From positions 1-32,444 of the forward strand of contig NZ_WJIB01000029.1 in NCBI RefSeq assembly GCF_019400745.1: 32,444 nt of DNA, given 5' to 3'. Every line of letters begins with the position of its first letter. Within the stretch, counting starts at the first letter, position 1. Under the pieces are notes generated by a model. The model saw only the letters and a program-made list of their open reading frames with translations. It was not told where the DNA came from and ran no database searches. This document shows positions 1-7,140 of this stretch, piece by piece. The translations under genes and the position numbers were made by a program. This DNA comes from Cohnella sp. CFH 77786 (GTDB taxonomy: Bacteria > Bacillota > Bacilli > Paenibacillales > Paenibacillaceae).

Positions 1-221
1 GCTCCGCGTTTCCCAGCTCCCTCATGCGAGGGGGCTGCGTATCCGGTCTTAGCATCCGTTTCCGCATGTTATCCCGGTCTTACGGGCAGGTTGCCTACGT
101 GTTACTCACCCGTCCGCCGCTAAGCTGCTTGAGAGCAAGCTCTCTCACAACTCCGCTCGACTTGCATGTATTAGGCACGCCGCCAGCGTTCGTCCTGAGC
201 CAGGATCAAACTCTCCATAAA
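1..221 (-). rRNA. 16S rRNA, 5' end (partial)
   Basis: Read on the minus strand, 214 downward gives AGAGTTTGATCCTGGCTCAG, the universal 16S 5' region (E. coli position 8 onward), so the mature 5' end lies near 221. It continues through the V1 hairpin and the conserved GGCGGACGGGTGAGTAAC segment into V2, then runs off the window at base 1. The V1/V2 sequence has the Cohnella/Paenibacillus look. The rest of the operon (16S body, 23S, 5S) would lie beyond the left edge. The short ORFs overlapping it are spurious. Confidence 0.98.
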
Positions 222-306
222 GGTAAAACCTTATTGAAGAGCCGTGATGGCTCAAAAGTTAAAGCTGGTTTTTCGAACCGAAGTCCGAATCCGTATTACG
301 CTCGAT

Positions 307-326
307 GTTCAGTTTTCAAGGAGCAA
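307..326 (-). promoter_or_regulatory. rRNA leader boxA-like antitermination element
   Basis: On the minus strand this reads TTGCTCCTTGAAAACTGAAC, the conserved element found in Bacillus-type rRNA leaders and spacers, which corresponds to boxA of the rRNA antitermination system. It lies about 85 bases upstream of the 16S 5' end and downstream of both rRNA promoters, as expected for a leader element. Confidence 0.75.
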
Positions 327-380
327 TTCGCTCGGCTTCGTCAGCCTCGCTAGCGCCACCGCGTCAGCGGCGACTTAAAT

Positions 381-410
381 AATATATCACAGTCGATTAG
401 GCCGATGCAA
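381..410 (-). promoter_or_regulatory. rRNA operon promoter P2 (proximal)
   Basis: On the minus strand: -35 TTGCAT (405-410), 18-base spacer, -10 TATATT (381-386). It is the nearer of two promoters for the 16S gene. The stretch 222-539 holds no convincing protein gene; it contains this promoter, P1 and the boxA-like leader. Confidence 0.6.
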
Positions 411-489
411 GAACTAATTTATTCCTTTTTTCGTCGTTCATCGTCCTGTGCGATTCGCCGCATCCGCTCTAGCAAAAGCGACGATTGCT

Positions 490-519
490 AATTTACCACA
501 GACCGCCGCCCGGAGTCAA
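490..519 (-). promoter_or_regulatory. rRNA operon promoter P1 (distal)
   Basis: On the minus strand: -35 TTGACT (514-519), 18-base spacer, -10 TAAATT (490-495). It sits directly behind the stop codon of the upstream gene. Tandem sigma-A promoters are usual for rRNA operons of this group. Confidence 0.65.
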
Positions 520-539
520 CACCGGATTCGCAATATTTT

Positions 540-1487
540 TTATGGCCGTTCATCGCCCGCCGCATACCGCAATTCGAGCTTGAGCGATCCGCGTCCGCGG
601 ATCGGCTTCGCCACTTCCCTGGCCAGCCCCCGATGAACCAGCTTCCGCAGCAGCAAGGTCAGGTCCAACGGCAGCCCGTGTAACCGGGAATCTTCCCGAA
701 GCTCCGCGACGGACCACGGTTCGGCCCGGCTGGCCAGCACCCGGAGCAAAAGCGAACACGAAGAACGCATTTTCGTCTGGATCGAGAATTCGCACGCCAG
801 TACGACGAGCTGAACGCGTTTCTCCACCGTTTCGGGGCTGTCCGTCAATTCCTCATATAATTTATAAATGCCGGGGTTCACCAGACGCATCTGCTCCCAA
901 ACCGTCATTTCCGGTAGCATTCCCTGTTCGATCAGGCAGATATTCGACCAATACCGCAGACATGCCAATATGTGGCCGTAGGCGTCCGGCACTTGCCCGT
1001 TCTGGAGATCCGTCTTGGCCAACATATAAGACATAATGAAACGGGAAAACGCGACCAGCAGCTTCCGTTCGCGCAGTTCCCCCGGCCATTCCTCCAGAAA
1101 GTGCCGCAGCTCGGCGATCCGTCCCGTTTCATCGGACAGCAATTCGCCTTGAACGAGCCACCCGACTCCGGTGCGGTCACCGTGGATCACCCACCGATTC
1201 AACGTGTCCAACGTAACCCGGCGGACTTGGATGCGCACATCGTCACGCAGCCAATGCTCGATTTCTTCTTGCGGCGAAACGCGATTGCGGACGATCAGCA
1301 CCAACCGGTCCGTACCGTCGGCAAAAGGCAAGCCCGAATAGGGGTCATGCACGAGCAGAAGCCCGATCATCCCCTCTTCCTTGCCGAATAAGTCGAGGTA
1401 GTACCAATCTTTGCTTTCCAGCCGATTCAAACCGTTCACCGTCCGCCCGAAGGTATCGCACCGCACACTGCATAAGTTGGCCTGCAC
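540..1487 (-). CDS. ygxA: YgxA-like nucleotidyltransferase-like protein
   Basis: A 315-residue protein that I recognise as the YgxA/nucleotidyltransferase-like family of Bacillales, encoded next to an rRNA operon in Bacillus subtilis as here. Known family architecture is an N-terminal nucleotidyltransferase-like fold (here roughly 1-120), a helical middle part (about 130-230) and a C-terminal winged-helix-like segment (about 240-300, with the WSVAELREDSRL stretch). No classical GS...DxD catalytic signature stands out, so activity is uncertain. The start is GTG at 1487 without an obvious strong Shine-Dalgarno, so the true start may differ slightly. rRNA promoter P1 begins only about 20 bases after the stop. 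The cellular role is not established. Confidence 0.8.
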   Translation of the reverse strand: MQANLCSVRCDTFGRTVNGLNRLESKDWYYLDLFGKEEGMIGLLLVHDPYSGLPFADGTDRLVLIVRNRVSPQEEIEHWLRDDVRIQVRRVTLDTLNRWVIHGDRTGVGWLVQGELLSDETGRIAELRHFLEEWPGELRERKLLVAFSRFIMSYMLAKTDLQNGQVPDAYGHILACLRYWSNICLIEQGMLPEMTVWEQMRLVNPGIYKLYEELTDSPETVEKRVQLVVLACEFSIQTKMRSSCSLLLRVLASRAEPWSVAELREDSRLHGLPLDLTLLLRKLVHRGLAREVAKPIRGRGSLKLELRYAAGDERP

Positions 1488-1506
1488 GTAAAATGTAGGC
1501 TATAAT
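1477..1506 (+). promoter_or_regulatory. Candidate sigma-A promoter for ygzB
   Basis: TTGGCC (1477-1482), 18-base spacer and a perfect TATAAT (1501-1506). It overlaps the first codons of the divergent ygxA, which places the start of transcription near 1513, about 95 bases before the ygzB start. Confidence 0.5.
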
Positions 1507-1521
1507 GTTTTTTGAGGGTAT

Positions 1522-1537
1522 GGTGTAGTTCTACACC
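1522..1537. promoter_or_regulatory. 16-bp palindrome in the ygzB leader
   Basis: GGTGTAGTTCTACACC is a perfect inverted repeat (7-bp arms, 2-bp centre). It lies about 10 bases downstream of the predicted start of transcription from the TATAAT at 1501-1506, in the ygxA/ygzB divergent region. Its position fits a repressor operator; a small RNA hairpin is the alternative. It does not match the PerR box consensus. Confidence 0.45.
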
Positions 1538-1606
1538 CCCCTGCCCGTTTCCTGCTTGAAGCGGGAATGGCCAGAGGTTGAACTAACGAACGGGAGCTAA
1601 AGCCAC

Positions 1607-1975
1607 ATGAAATGGAAAACGAGCAAAATATCGATGATGCGCACCTGGGGACTGCTCCTCGTGCTGATCGGTCTCGGATTATGCGTGCTGGGAACAAGCG
1701 GAATCCTGCTGTTCGGACAAACCGGCAAAATCATCGCGGCTGTCTTCATGGTGTTCGGCATCATTTCGTGCTTCGTCAGCATGGGCGTTTATTTCTGGGT
1801 CGGCATGCTGTCGACCAACGCTCCGGTCGTGGATTGTCCGGAATGCGGCAAGCGGACCAAAATGCTGGGGGAAACCGACCGCTGCATGTACTGCCATACG
1901 ATCCTCACCTGGAATCCCGACAAAGCCACGGAGGCGGCGGAACCGCAACAGCCGGCAGCTCCGGCGCAAACCTGA
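1607..1975 (+). CDS. ygzB: YgzB family (UPF0295) zinc-ribbon membrane protein
   Basis: A 122-residue protein of the UPF0295/YgzB family. Two transmembrane helices (about 12-35 and 41-66) precede a soluble zinc-ribbon-like module with CPEC (C77, C80) and CMYC (C93, C96), then a disordered Ala/Pro/Glu-rich tail. The family function is unknown; it is normally encoded beside perR and ygxA in Bacillus, and that neighbourhood is preserved here although a GH18 gene lies between ygzB and perR. The ATG at 1607 has GGGAG ten bases upstream. Transcription probably starts at the TATAAT at 1501-1506 and ends at the bidirectional terminator directly downstream. Confidence 0.88.
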   Translation: MKWKTSKISMMRTWGLLLVLIGLGLCVLGTSGILLFGQTGKIIAAVFMVFGIISCFVSMGVYFWVGMLSTNAPVVDCPECGKRTKMLGETDRCMYCHTILTWNPDKATEAAEPQQPAAPAQT

Positions 1976-1986
1976 ATCAAAACGGC

Positions 1987-2028
1987 AAAAAACAGGACTC
2001 CCTTCTTGAAGAACGGGTCCTGTTTTTT
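1987..2028. terminator. Bidirectional intrinsic terminator
   Basis: An A6 tract, ACAGGA arm, a CCC/GGG extension around a TTCTTGAAGAA loop, TCCTGT arm and T6 tract. It separates the converging ygzB (plus) and GH18 (minus) genes and works for both. Confidence 0.9.
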
Positions 2029-2043
2029 CATGATGCGATCGGA

Positions 2044-3780
2044 TTAAGGCCTGCTTTGCAAATGCTGATCGATGACGCTCCAGGCGCCGTCGGACGCGAA
2101 GCTTCGCGCCCAGGTCGCCACGCCCGCGAGGTTGTATTTTTTGGCCAGCTGCATTCTGGCTTGAAGGGATACGGAATCCTCGATCCAAATTTTCTGCGTG
2201 CCCGCGCCGTCCTTGAATTCGACGTAGTTCTGCCCGGCCTCCTCCAAGTACTGGGGTTTCAACTTCTTGTCCGTGAGAAGCTTGCTCACCGCGTCCATGC
2301 CCATCGTTTTGGACGACACCTTCACGCCCCCGTTTCCGTCCGGCTTTTCCGTCCACATCCGGGTGTACAGAGGCACGCCAAGAATCAATTTGCGAGCCGG
2401 CACCCCGTCTTCTTCCAAAATCCGGCGTACCGAATTCTCCGCCCATTGCAGCGAAGAGACGGATCCCGCTTCCGGACTGCTCGCCCAATGCTCGTCGTAG
2501 GCCATGACCATCATGTAATCGACCGTTTGGCCCAGCTTGCTCCGATCCAGGAAAAGCGACCAGAATTCGCTGTTCGACTTAGGCGTCACGTCGATGGAGA
2601 CGACCAGGTTCTGCTCGTGGGCAAGCGGCGTGAATTCGCGAACGAATTGCACCAGGTTGTCCTTGTCCGACGTTTTCACGTTTTCGAAATCCAGGTTGAT
2701 CCCCTGCAATTGAAAAGTCTTCGCGTACGCAAGCAATTGCTGGATCATCTTGAGCCTTGTCTCATAGGAAGCCAACGCCTGCTCCGTACGCTCCGGCTCG
2801 AACCCGTTGCTGAAGAGCGCCCACACTTGCACGCCCTTGGACCTGTACCATTGCGAATACGCGGCGTCCGCCTTGCTGCGGATCGTCCCTGTGCCGTCCG
2901 TCAGCTCGAACCAGGTCGGACTGACGACGTTCACGCCCGCCAGCTCCCCGATTTTCTCCGGATTCGGACGGTTCTCGTAGACGGCCTCCCAGGTCAGGTT
3001 GATCCGCTGGCCCACCGCTTTCCACGCGATGAACGTCTCCGGTTCTTCCTTGCCCGGAAACTTCTCCACCTCGAGCAACGAAGCGTCATTCTTCGCCACG
3101 TAGCCGATATTGCCGGATTCGGTCTGTGCCCGGTACCAGCCGTCTCGTTCTCCCCAAAGACGCAAAACCGTCCCCGGCGCCGCATCTTCCACGATCGGAA
3201 ACGACTTGTCCGGTCCTTCGCGAAGCTTCGCGCCATTTTTGCGTTCCTTCGGGATTTCCGCACGCTGCACCGCTTGATCCGGGGCAAGCAAGGTAACGAT
3301 CCCCGTCTTGCCGTCCGTTTCCGATCGGAAACCGAACAGTTCCTTGAGCGGCGCGAGCGGCAAATAAATTTTTCCGTCCTGCTTGACGGCGGCAAACTGA
3401 AGCGTAAAGGGTTTTCGGTTCAACGTGGCGTCTAACGCTCCGACCTTGAAATGGATGACCCGCGTCTTCGTGGTCAGGATGACGGAGTCGGTTTCCTTTT
3501 CGTATTTGATTCCGTCTCCCGACAGCTTCTGTCCGACCTCAAGCGGGATCAGCATGCCGTCTCCCGCGCCGATGGCATGGCTTTTCGTCCATTCCCCGCC
3601 CAGCATGATCGGATGCGAATCGGCGAGATACGGAGGGACGACGTGTTTCGTATTGGGCATTTGCGTCCAAACCCACCATGCCGCTCCGGCTGCGGAAGCG
3701 ATAAACAGCAATATCATGACGACCCATAACCGGGACCGCCTTCTGCGGGCTCCCAATCCGGCCGCTTGGACCCTGCTCAA
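2044..3780 (-). CDS. Membrane-anchored GH18 glycosidase with stalk and SH3 domains
   Basis: A 578-residue extracytoplasmic protein. An Arg-rich start (residues 11-17) and one transmembrane helix (18-38) form a membrane anchor or uncleaved signal. Residues about 70-168 resemble the copper-amine-oxidase-N 'stalk' domain, and 180-240 a bacterial SH3 domain (KLREGPDKSFPIV...GWYRAQ). The GH18 catalytic domain covers about 255-575, with the active-site strand QGINLDFENV; D364 and E366 correspond to the end of the DxxDxDxE motif, E366 being the proton donor. YaaH/YdhD-like members of this subgroup act on peptidoglycan or spore cortex, so a cell-wall role is likelier than chitin use. The start is TTG at 3780, supported by AAGGAGTG seven bases upstream. 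Confidence 0.88.
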   Translation of the reverse strand: MSRVQAAGLGARRRRSRLWVVMILLFIASAAGAAWWVWTQMPNTKHVVPPYLADSHPIMLGGEWTKSHAIGAGDGMLIPLEVGQKLSGDGIKYEKETDSVILTTKTRVIHFKVGALDATLNRKPFTLQFAAVKQDGKIYLPLAPLKELFGFRSETDGKTGIVTLLAPDQAVQRAEIPKERKNGAKLREGPDKSFPIVEDAAPGTVLRLWGERDGWYRAQTESGNIGYVAKNDASLLEVEKFPGKEEPETFIAWKAVGQRINLTWEAVYENRPNPEKIGELAGVNVVSPTWFELTDGTGTIRSKADAAYSQWYRSKGVQVWALFSNGFEPERTEQALASYETRLKMIQQLLAYAKTFQLQGINLDFENVKTSDKDNLVQFVREFTPLAHEQNLVVSIDVTPKSNSEFWSLFLDRSKLGQTVDYMMVMAYDEHWASSPEAGSVSSLQWAENSVRRILEEDGVPARKLILGVPLYTRMWTEKPDGNGGVKVSSKTMGMDAVSKLLTDKKLKPQYLEEAGQNYVEFKDGAGTQKIWIEDSVSLQARMQLAKKYNLAGVATWARSFASDGAWSVIDQHLQSRP

Positions 3781-3861
3781 ATCGTTTCACTCCTTATCGT
3801 TGCTGACCTGTTGCCCGTAATTGGACGACAGAGGCGGGGCGAAAGTTGCGAACTCTCCTAA

Positions 3862-3896
3862 AATGGCAAACGCGCGTAGACGATTCTCCACGCGCG
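3862..3896 (-). terminator. Terminator behind perR
   Basis: On the minus strand a CGCGCGT...ACGCGCG stem (3871-3877 with 3890-3896) is followed by an imperfect TTTGCCATTTT tract. The tract is weak, so termination may be incomplete and allow read-through to the GH18 gene. Confidence 0.6.
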
Positions 3897-3914
3897 CTTA
3901 TTCGGCTTTCTTCC

Positions 3915-4346
3915 TTAATTGCGTTGGTTCGAACAGGACGGGCACAGCCCGTAGATTTCCATTCGATGACCGTGGACCTGAAATCCGGTAGATTGGGCCG
4001 CGGCTTCCTCAACGGCTTTCACCGGGGGATGCTCGAAGTCGACCATCGTTCCGCAGCCGGTGCAGATCGCATGGTAATGGTCCGACAGATCCGCGTCGAA
4101 CCGGCTGGAATCGTCCCCGTAAGTCAGCTCCCGAACCAATCCGGCGTCCACGAACAATTTCAGGTTGTTATAGACCGTCGCGACGCTCAGGCTCGGATAT
4201 TGTGGCGACAGCGCGCGGAAGATATCGTCTGCCGTGGGATGGACATGGGATTCCATCAAGTATTCCAAAATCGCATATCGCTGCGGGGTCATGCGGACTC
4301 CGCCGGATTTGAGCTGGTCCACGGCATGATGAACCCGGGATTCCAT
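3915..4346 (-). CDS. perR: PerR peroxide-sensing repressor (Fur family)
   Basis: A Fur-family regulator of 143 residues. The N-terminal winged helix holds the recognition segment VATVYNNL. The structural zinc site is complete: CxxC pairs (CTGC and CPSC near the C-terminus). The regulatory metal ligands match Bacillus PerR: the His of the HPTADDIF segment, the Asp of RFDAD, the DHYH pair, and Asp of VDF, the residue that is Asp in PerR and usually Glu in Fur. Oxidation of the His ligands releases DNA and derepresses peroxide stress genes. A GTG at 4355 is possible but has AAAGG only two bases before it; the ATG at 4346 has that site 11 bases upstream and gives the length expected for the family. 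It has its own promoter (4464-4493). Confidence 0.92.
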   Translation of the reverse strand: MESRVHHAVDQLKSGGVRMTPQRYAILEYLMESHVHPTADDIFRALSPQYPSLSVATVYNNLKLFVDAGLVRELTYGDDSSRFDADLSDHYHAICTGCGTMVDFEHPPVKAVEEAAAQSTGFQVHGHRMEIYGLCPSCSNQRN

Positions 4347-4405
4347 GCTCTTCACAGCCTTTCATGATGACGTACGGCTCTCGCGGTCCTGATGCATGCC
4401 CGAGC

Positions 4406-4423
4406 AGTCGACGAAGTCGACGA
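4406..4423. repeat. Two tandem copies of AGTCGACGA
   Basis: Two perfect head-to-tail copies of a 9-base unit, containing two SalI-like GTCGAC palindromes, in the transcribed leader of perR. The function is not evident. Confidence 0.5.
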
Positions 4424-4463
4424 CCAGGACAGGCGGCGATCGCGTAGTCAATTATTTAGACCC

Positions 4464-4493
4464 ATTGTACGTTTCGTTTCTTGGCCTTGTCAA
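4464..4493 (-). promoter_or_regulatory. perR promoter
   Basis: On the minus strand: perfect -35 TTGACA (4488-4493), 18-base spacer, -10 TACAAT (4464-4469). Transcription would start near 4457, leaving a leader of about 110 bases. The sequence just downstream, TCTAAATAATTGAC, is AT-rich but matches the PerR box TTATAATnATTATAA poorly, so autoregulation cannot be claimed. Confidence 0.85.
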
Positions 4494-4508
4494 TGGAAGA
4501 AGAGCCCC

Positions 4509-5669
4509 TCAGGCCCCGTGCTTCTCCAGCTTGATATCCCCGACCGTCTCCGCGGAGATATGCCGAGAACCGTCTCCAAGCTTGCCGGAAAGCTCTTGCG
4601 TGCCGGAATCTTCATGCTCGCGGACTTGGAGAGACCAGTCGTCCTCGATATCGCCGAACGTTGATTTGGCCGTGATGGTGACGCCCGCGTTTTCCGGCCA
4701 AGCGAGGGTTACGTCCCCGATCGTGCTGGAAACGTTCCAATCTCCGCCGACCGAACCGCTTCGGACGAGGATGTCTCCGTGCATGTTTTTTGCCGTAAGA
4801 GCAGCCAGCGGATTCCGAATCTCCATATTTCCGTTGACGCTTTCCAGATCGGCGTTCCCGTGGAGATCGGCCAGCCTGATATCGCCGTTCAACAGTTTGA
4901 CCTGCAACGTACCGCCGATTCGTTCCCCGGTAATATCGCCGTTCTTGACATCCAAAGCCAAGTGGACGGATTCCGTTAACCGTTCCAGGCGTACGGATCC
5001 GCTGCCGACCAACACTTCCAAAGACGAAGGCATACGGTCTCGCGGCAAGGTGACGGTAATGTCCATACGGGGCTTGCGCAAGTTTCCCTTCCCATAAGGC
5101 TGCCCGTTCGCCACGATCTCAACGCTCTCGCCCTCCATGACCTGAACGGCGGACCTTTCCGCGAGCGATTCCGCTTTGGTCCTGTCCGTAACGTCCACAT
5201 AGACGACCGCTTTCACCTCGATATCCGATCCCGACCCTTCGCGAAGCGTCACGTCACCGTTCACGTCCGAGATGGTCACCTTCTTGCTTGGATCGCGTAT
5301 GGGAACGACCGTGACGCCCTTGTCGAAGGAATGCTTCGCGCGTTCGGAATCGTAGAAGCCCCAGCCGATGCCGTCCGTCCACTGCCGCAACGAGGATAGG
5401 TTGATCTCGTTCCCCCGGGCCGCGATCAGCACGAATCCGCCAAGAACGGCGGCTCCGAACAGCGTTCCGAAGGAAAATCCGACACGCCTCCCTTCATGCC
5501 GATGGACGGATTGAACCAGAATGAGTTCGACGCCGAGCGCCACGAGGGCAACAGGCCACCAGACGCTCAGGACGCGAAGCGCGTCCAGAACGCCCGCGTG
5601 ATCGAGCAACAGGAGAATCCCAAGCGAGGTCAGGGACAAAGCCGCGGTGTAACGGCCGATCTTGATCAT
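4509..5669 (-). CDS. LiaF-like/DUF4097 membrane adhesin-fold protein
   Basis: A 386-residue protein. Three hydrophobic segments (about 9-27, 35-52, 70-85) resemble the LiaI/LiaF-type membrane region. The remainder (about 118-385) is a series of short beta repeats of the type GDVTL, GDITG, GDIRL, GNMEI, GDILV, GDVTL, GDIED and GDIKL, the hallmark of DUF4097 beta-helix-like domains. Such proteins occur beside cell-envelope stress systems in Firmicutes; the molecular function is unknown. ATG at 5669 has GGGGGA upstream. It begins 13 bases after the stop of the TM2-like gene, with which it forms an operon transcribed from 6508-6537. No two-component system is adjacent. Confidence 0.75.
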   Translation of the reverse strand: MIKIGRYTAALSLTSLGILLLLDHAGVLDALRVLSVWWPVALVALGVELILVQSVHRHEGRRVGFSFGTLFGAAVLGGFVLIAARGNEINLSSLRQWTDGIGWGFYDSERAKHSFDKGVTVVPIRDPSKKVTISDVNGDVTLREGSGSDIEVKAVVYVDVTDRTKAESLAERSAVQVMEGESVEIVANGQPYGKGNLRKPRMDITVTLPRDRMPSSLEVLVGSGSVRLERLTESVHLALDVKNGDITGERIGGTLQVKLLNGDIRLADLHGNADLESVNGNMEIRNPLAALTAKNMHGDILVRSGSVGGDWNVSSTIGDVTLAWPENAGVTITAKSTFGDIEDDWSLQVREHEDSGTQELSGKLGDGSRHISAETVGDIKLEKHGA

Positions 5670-5682
5670 TCGCTTTCCCCCG

Positions 5683-6468
5683 TTACCCTTTTCTTCCGCT
5701 GCCGCTTCTCAATTCCCAAATCCACAAGCCGATCCCGGCGCCGATCAGCACGACCGCTCCGGCCATGGAACCGGACGATTGGAACAGCCAATGCGTCCAC
5801 CCCATGTCCGCCATGAGCAGCAGAGCAACCGCCCCGGCAGCCAGCAGGACAACCGCGGACCCGTTGATGCCACGGTGCCTGCCTTCCGAACCCGGCAGCG
5901 GTCCCTGCATATGCCCCATCGGTCCGGGAGGAGGCGGAGTCTGACCCATGGCCTCCGTTATCGGCGTAGGCCCTAGCGGCTCGGGAGGAGGCGTCTGCCC
6001 AAGCATTTCAGGCGAAGGCACTTCCGGTGAAGGCGATTGAGTCGGCGGTCCGGCATATCCGGAAGTTCGGGCCATCGGGCTCGGGGGCAAATTTCCCGGC
6101 ATTCCGTAAGGATACGCTTGCCATGCCGCATGGATCCGCCGATCGTTCACGATGTCCGTGCTCTGGATGGCGTCGAACAGATTGTAGAAATACAGGATCG
6201 GGATAAAGAGACTGAGCAGAACGATCGGGAACACTTCGTGTATTTCGATCGCGGTGAACACGATGGCGCATATATTCGCCGCAAGCAGCAGCATGATGAC
6301 GGCTCCTTTCACCATCTGCCCAAGATAGAAGTGCCCCGTACCCGGAAAGAAAAAGGCCAGCACGCCGGCGATCCATTTTCTTTTCCGGGCGGGGTGCAGC
6401 CTCGGATCGTCCGGATATCCCGGCGGATATCCATGATAATAAGGGTTCGAACGGTTCCATTCGCTCAT
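5683..6468 (-). CDS. TM2-like membrane protein with proline-rich linker
   Basis: A 261-residue membrane protein. After a Tyr/Pro-rich N-terminus and a basic patch (ARKRKW) comes a TM2-like pair of helices containing FFPGTGHFYLGQ, then another helix (about 85-105). A long Pro/Gly-rich linker (about 125-210) with repeated GQTPPP-type units leads to a C-terminal helical pair similar to LiaI/DUF5668 membrane regions. I do not recognise a specific function. An upstream in-frame ATG at 6525 lies across the -10 region, so the ATG at 6468 with GGAGG upstream is chosen. It is the first gene of an operon with the DUF4097 protein. Confidence 0.72.
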   Translation of the reverse strand: MSEWNRSNPYYHGYPPGYPDDPRLHPARKRKWIAGVLAFFFPGTGHFYLGQMVKGAVIMLLLAANICAIVFTAIEIHEVFPIVLLSLFIPILYFYNLFDAIQSTDIVNDRRIHAAWQAYPYGMPGNLPPSPMARTSGYAGPPTQSPSPEVPSPEMLGQTPPPEPLGPTPITEAMGQTPPPPGPMGHMQGPLPGSEGRHRGINGSAVVLLAAGAVALLLMADMGWTHWLFQSSGSMAGAVVLIGAGIGLWIWELRSGSGRKG

Positions 6469-6507
6469 TTTCTGCGTCTTCCTCCAGCTTAGCGGCAATT
6501 TTTCCAC

Positions 6508-6537
6508 ATTGTAACATGGCTCCAAAATTCCCTACAA
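6508..6537 (-). promoter_or_regulatory. Promoter of the TM2/DUF4097 operon
   Basis: On the minus strand: -35 TTGTAG (6532-6537), 18-base spacer, -10 TACAAT (6508-6513), about 40 bases before the chosen start codon. It supports the shorter start of the TM2-like gene. Confidence 0.65.
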
Positions 6538-6602
6538 CCGCTCGGGGACGGGGCGCCGACCTGGCCTGAGGTCTTGGTTGCTCGGGCGGGCGGCATTTCG
6601 GC

Positions 6603-7064
6603 TCAAGCTTTCCGGACGTATCGGACCATGGTAATGCCAGGCGCGGGCTTAAAGATTTCTTCGGGTTGAAAGCCTTGCCGCTCGTAGAGGCGGACGGCGG
6701 GTTCATTGCGGGTTTCCGCGGTCACGGATACTTCGGAGCCCCCAGGCACCTCGGCGAGGACATGTGCGACCAGTGCGCTTCCGATCCCTTTTCGAAAATA
6801 ATCCGGTTGCACCATCATGCGGCAAATGACCGTTACGCCGTCAGGCTCGTCCTCTATGGAGATGGCACCGGCCAACTCGCCGTCTTCCGTCCAGCAGCCG
6901 TAAAACGTTTCTCCGCAATGTTGCAGAGTTAGCACGGTATCCTTCAAGGGCGGCAGGTCGGGAACGCCGATGAGGTCGGCTTCCCGCCGGTAAGCGGCAT
7001 GCTGCAGGGCCCATAGTTCTTCGGCAATATCGGGGTTGGTAAGGTCAAGGGGGTGGATGTGCAT
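6603..7064 (-). CDS. GNAT family N-acetyltransferase
   Basis: A 153-residue acetyltransferase of the GNAT superfamily, which transfers acetyl from acetyl-CoA to an amine. The acetyl-CoA pyrophosphate-binding motif is visible as QPDYFRKGIGSALV (R/Q-x-x-G-x-G/A type), preceded by the strand GVTVICRMMV and followed by NEPAVRLYERQGF, the typical C-terminal motif. The substrate cannot be deduced. An in-frame start exists upstream at 7115, but the ATG at 7064 has GGAGA seven bases upstream and fits the family length. It is separated from gatB by a terminator. Confidence 0.85.
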   Translation of the reverse strand: MHIHPLDLTNPDIAEELWALQHAAYRREADLIGVPDLPPLKDTVLTLQHCGETFYGCWTEDGELAGAISIEDEPDGVTVICRMMVQPDYFRKGIGSALVAHVLAEVPGGSEVSVTAETRNEPAVRLYERQGFQPEEIFKPAPGITMVRYVRKA

Positions 7065-7087
7065 GGGAACATCTCCGTTTCGTGCCC

Positions 7088-7130
7088 AAAATAGAAGAAA
7101 CGGCACACCGCCCAAGAGCGAATATGCCGT
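7088..7130 (-). terminator. Terminator of the gatCAB operon
   Basis: On the minus strand an ACGGCA...TGCCGT stem (7125-7130 with 7100-7105) is followed by TTCTTCTATTTT. It lies 10 bases beyond the gatB stop. Confidence 0.65.
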
Positions 7131-7140
7131 GTAATTGCCT

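Noticed and set aside
24..353. 109-residue ORF at the left edge
   Set aside because: It runs through antisense 16S rRNA and its leader.
1612..3435. 607-residue open frame on the plus strand
   Set aside because: It overlaps ygzB in another frame and lies antisense to the GH18 gene, which has domains, a Shine-Dalgarno and proper motifs. GC-rich antisense shadow.
4446..4460. PerR box in front of perR
   Set aside because: TCTAAATAATTGAC shares only about half of the TTATAATnATTATAA positions; not enough to claim autoregulation.
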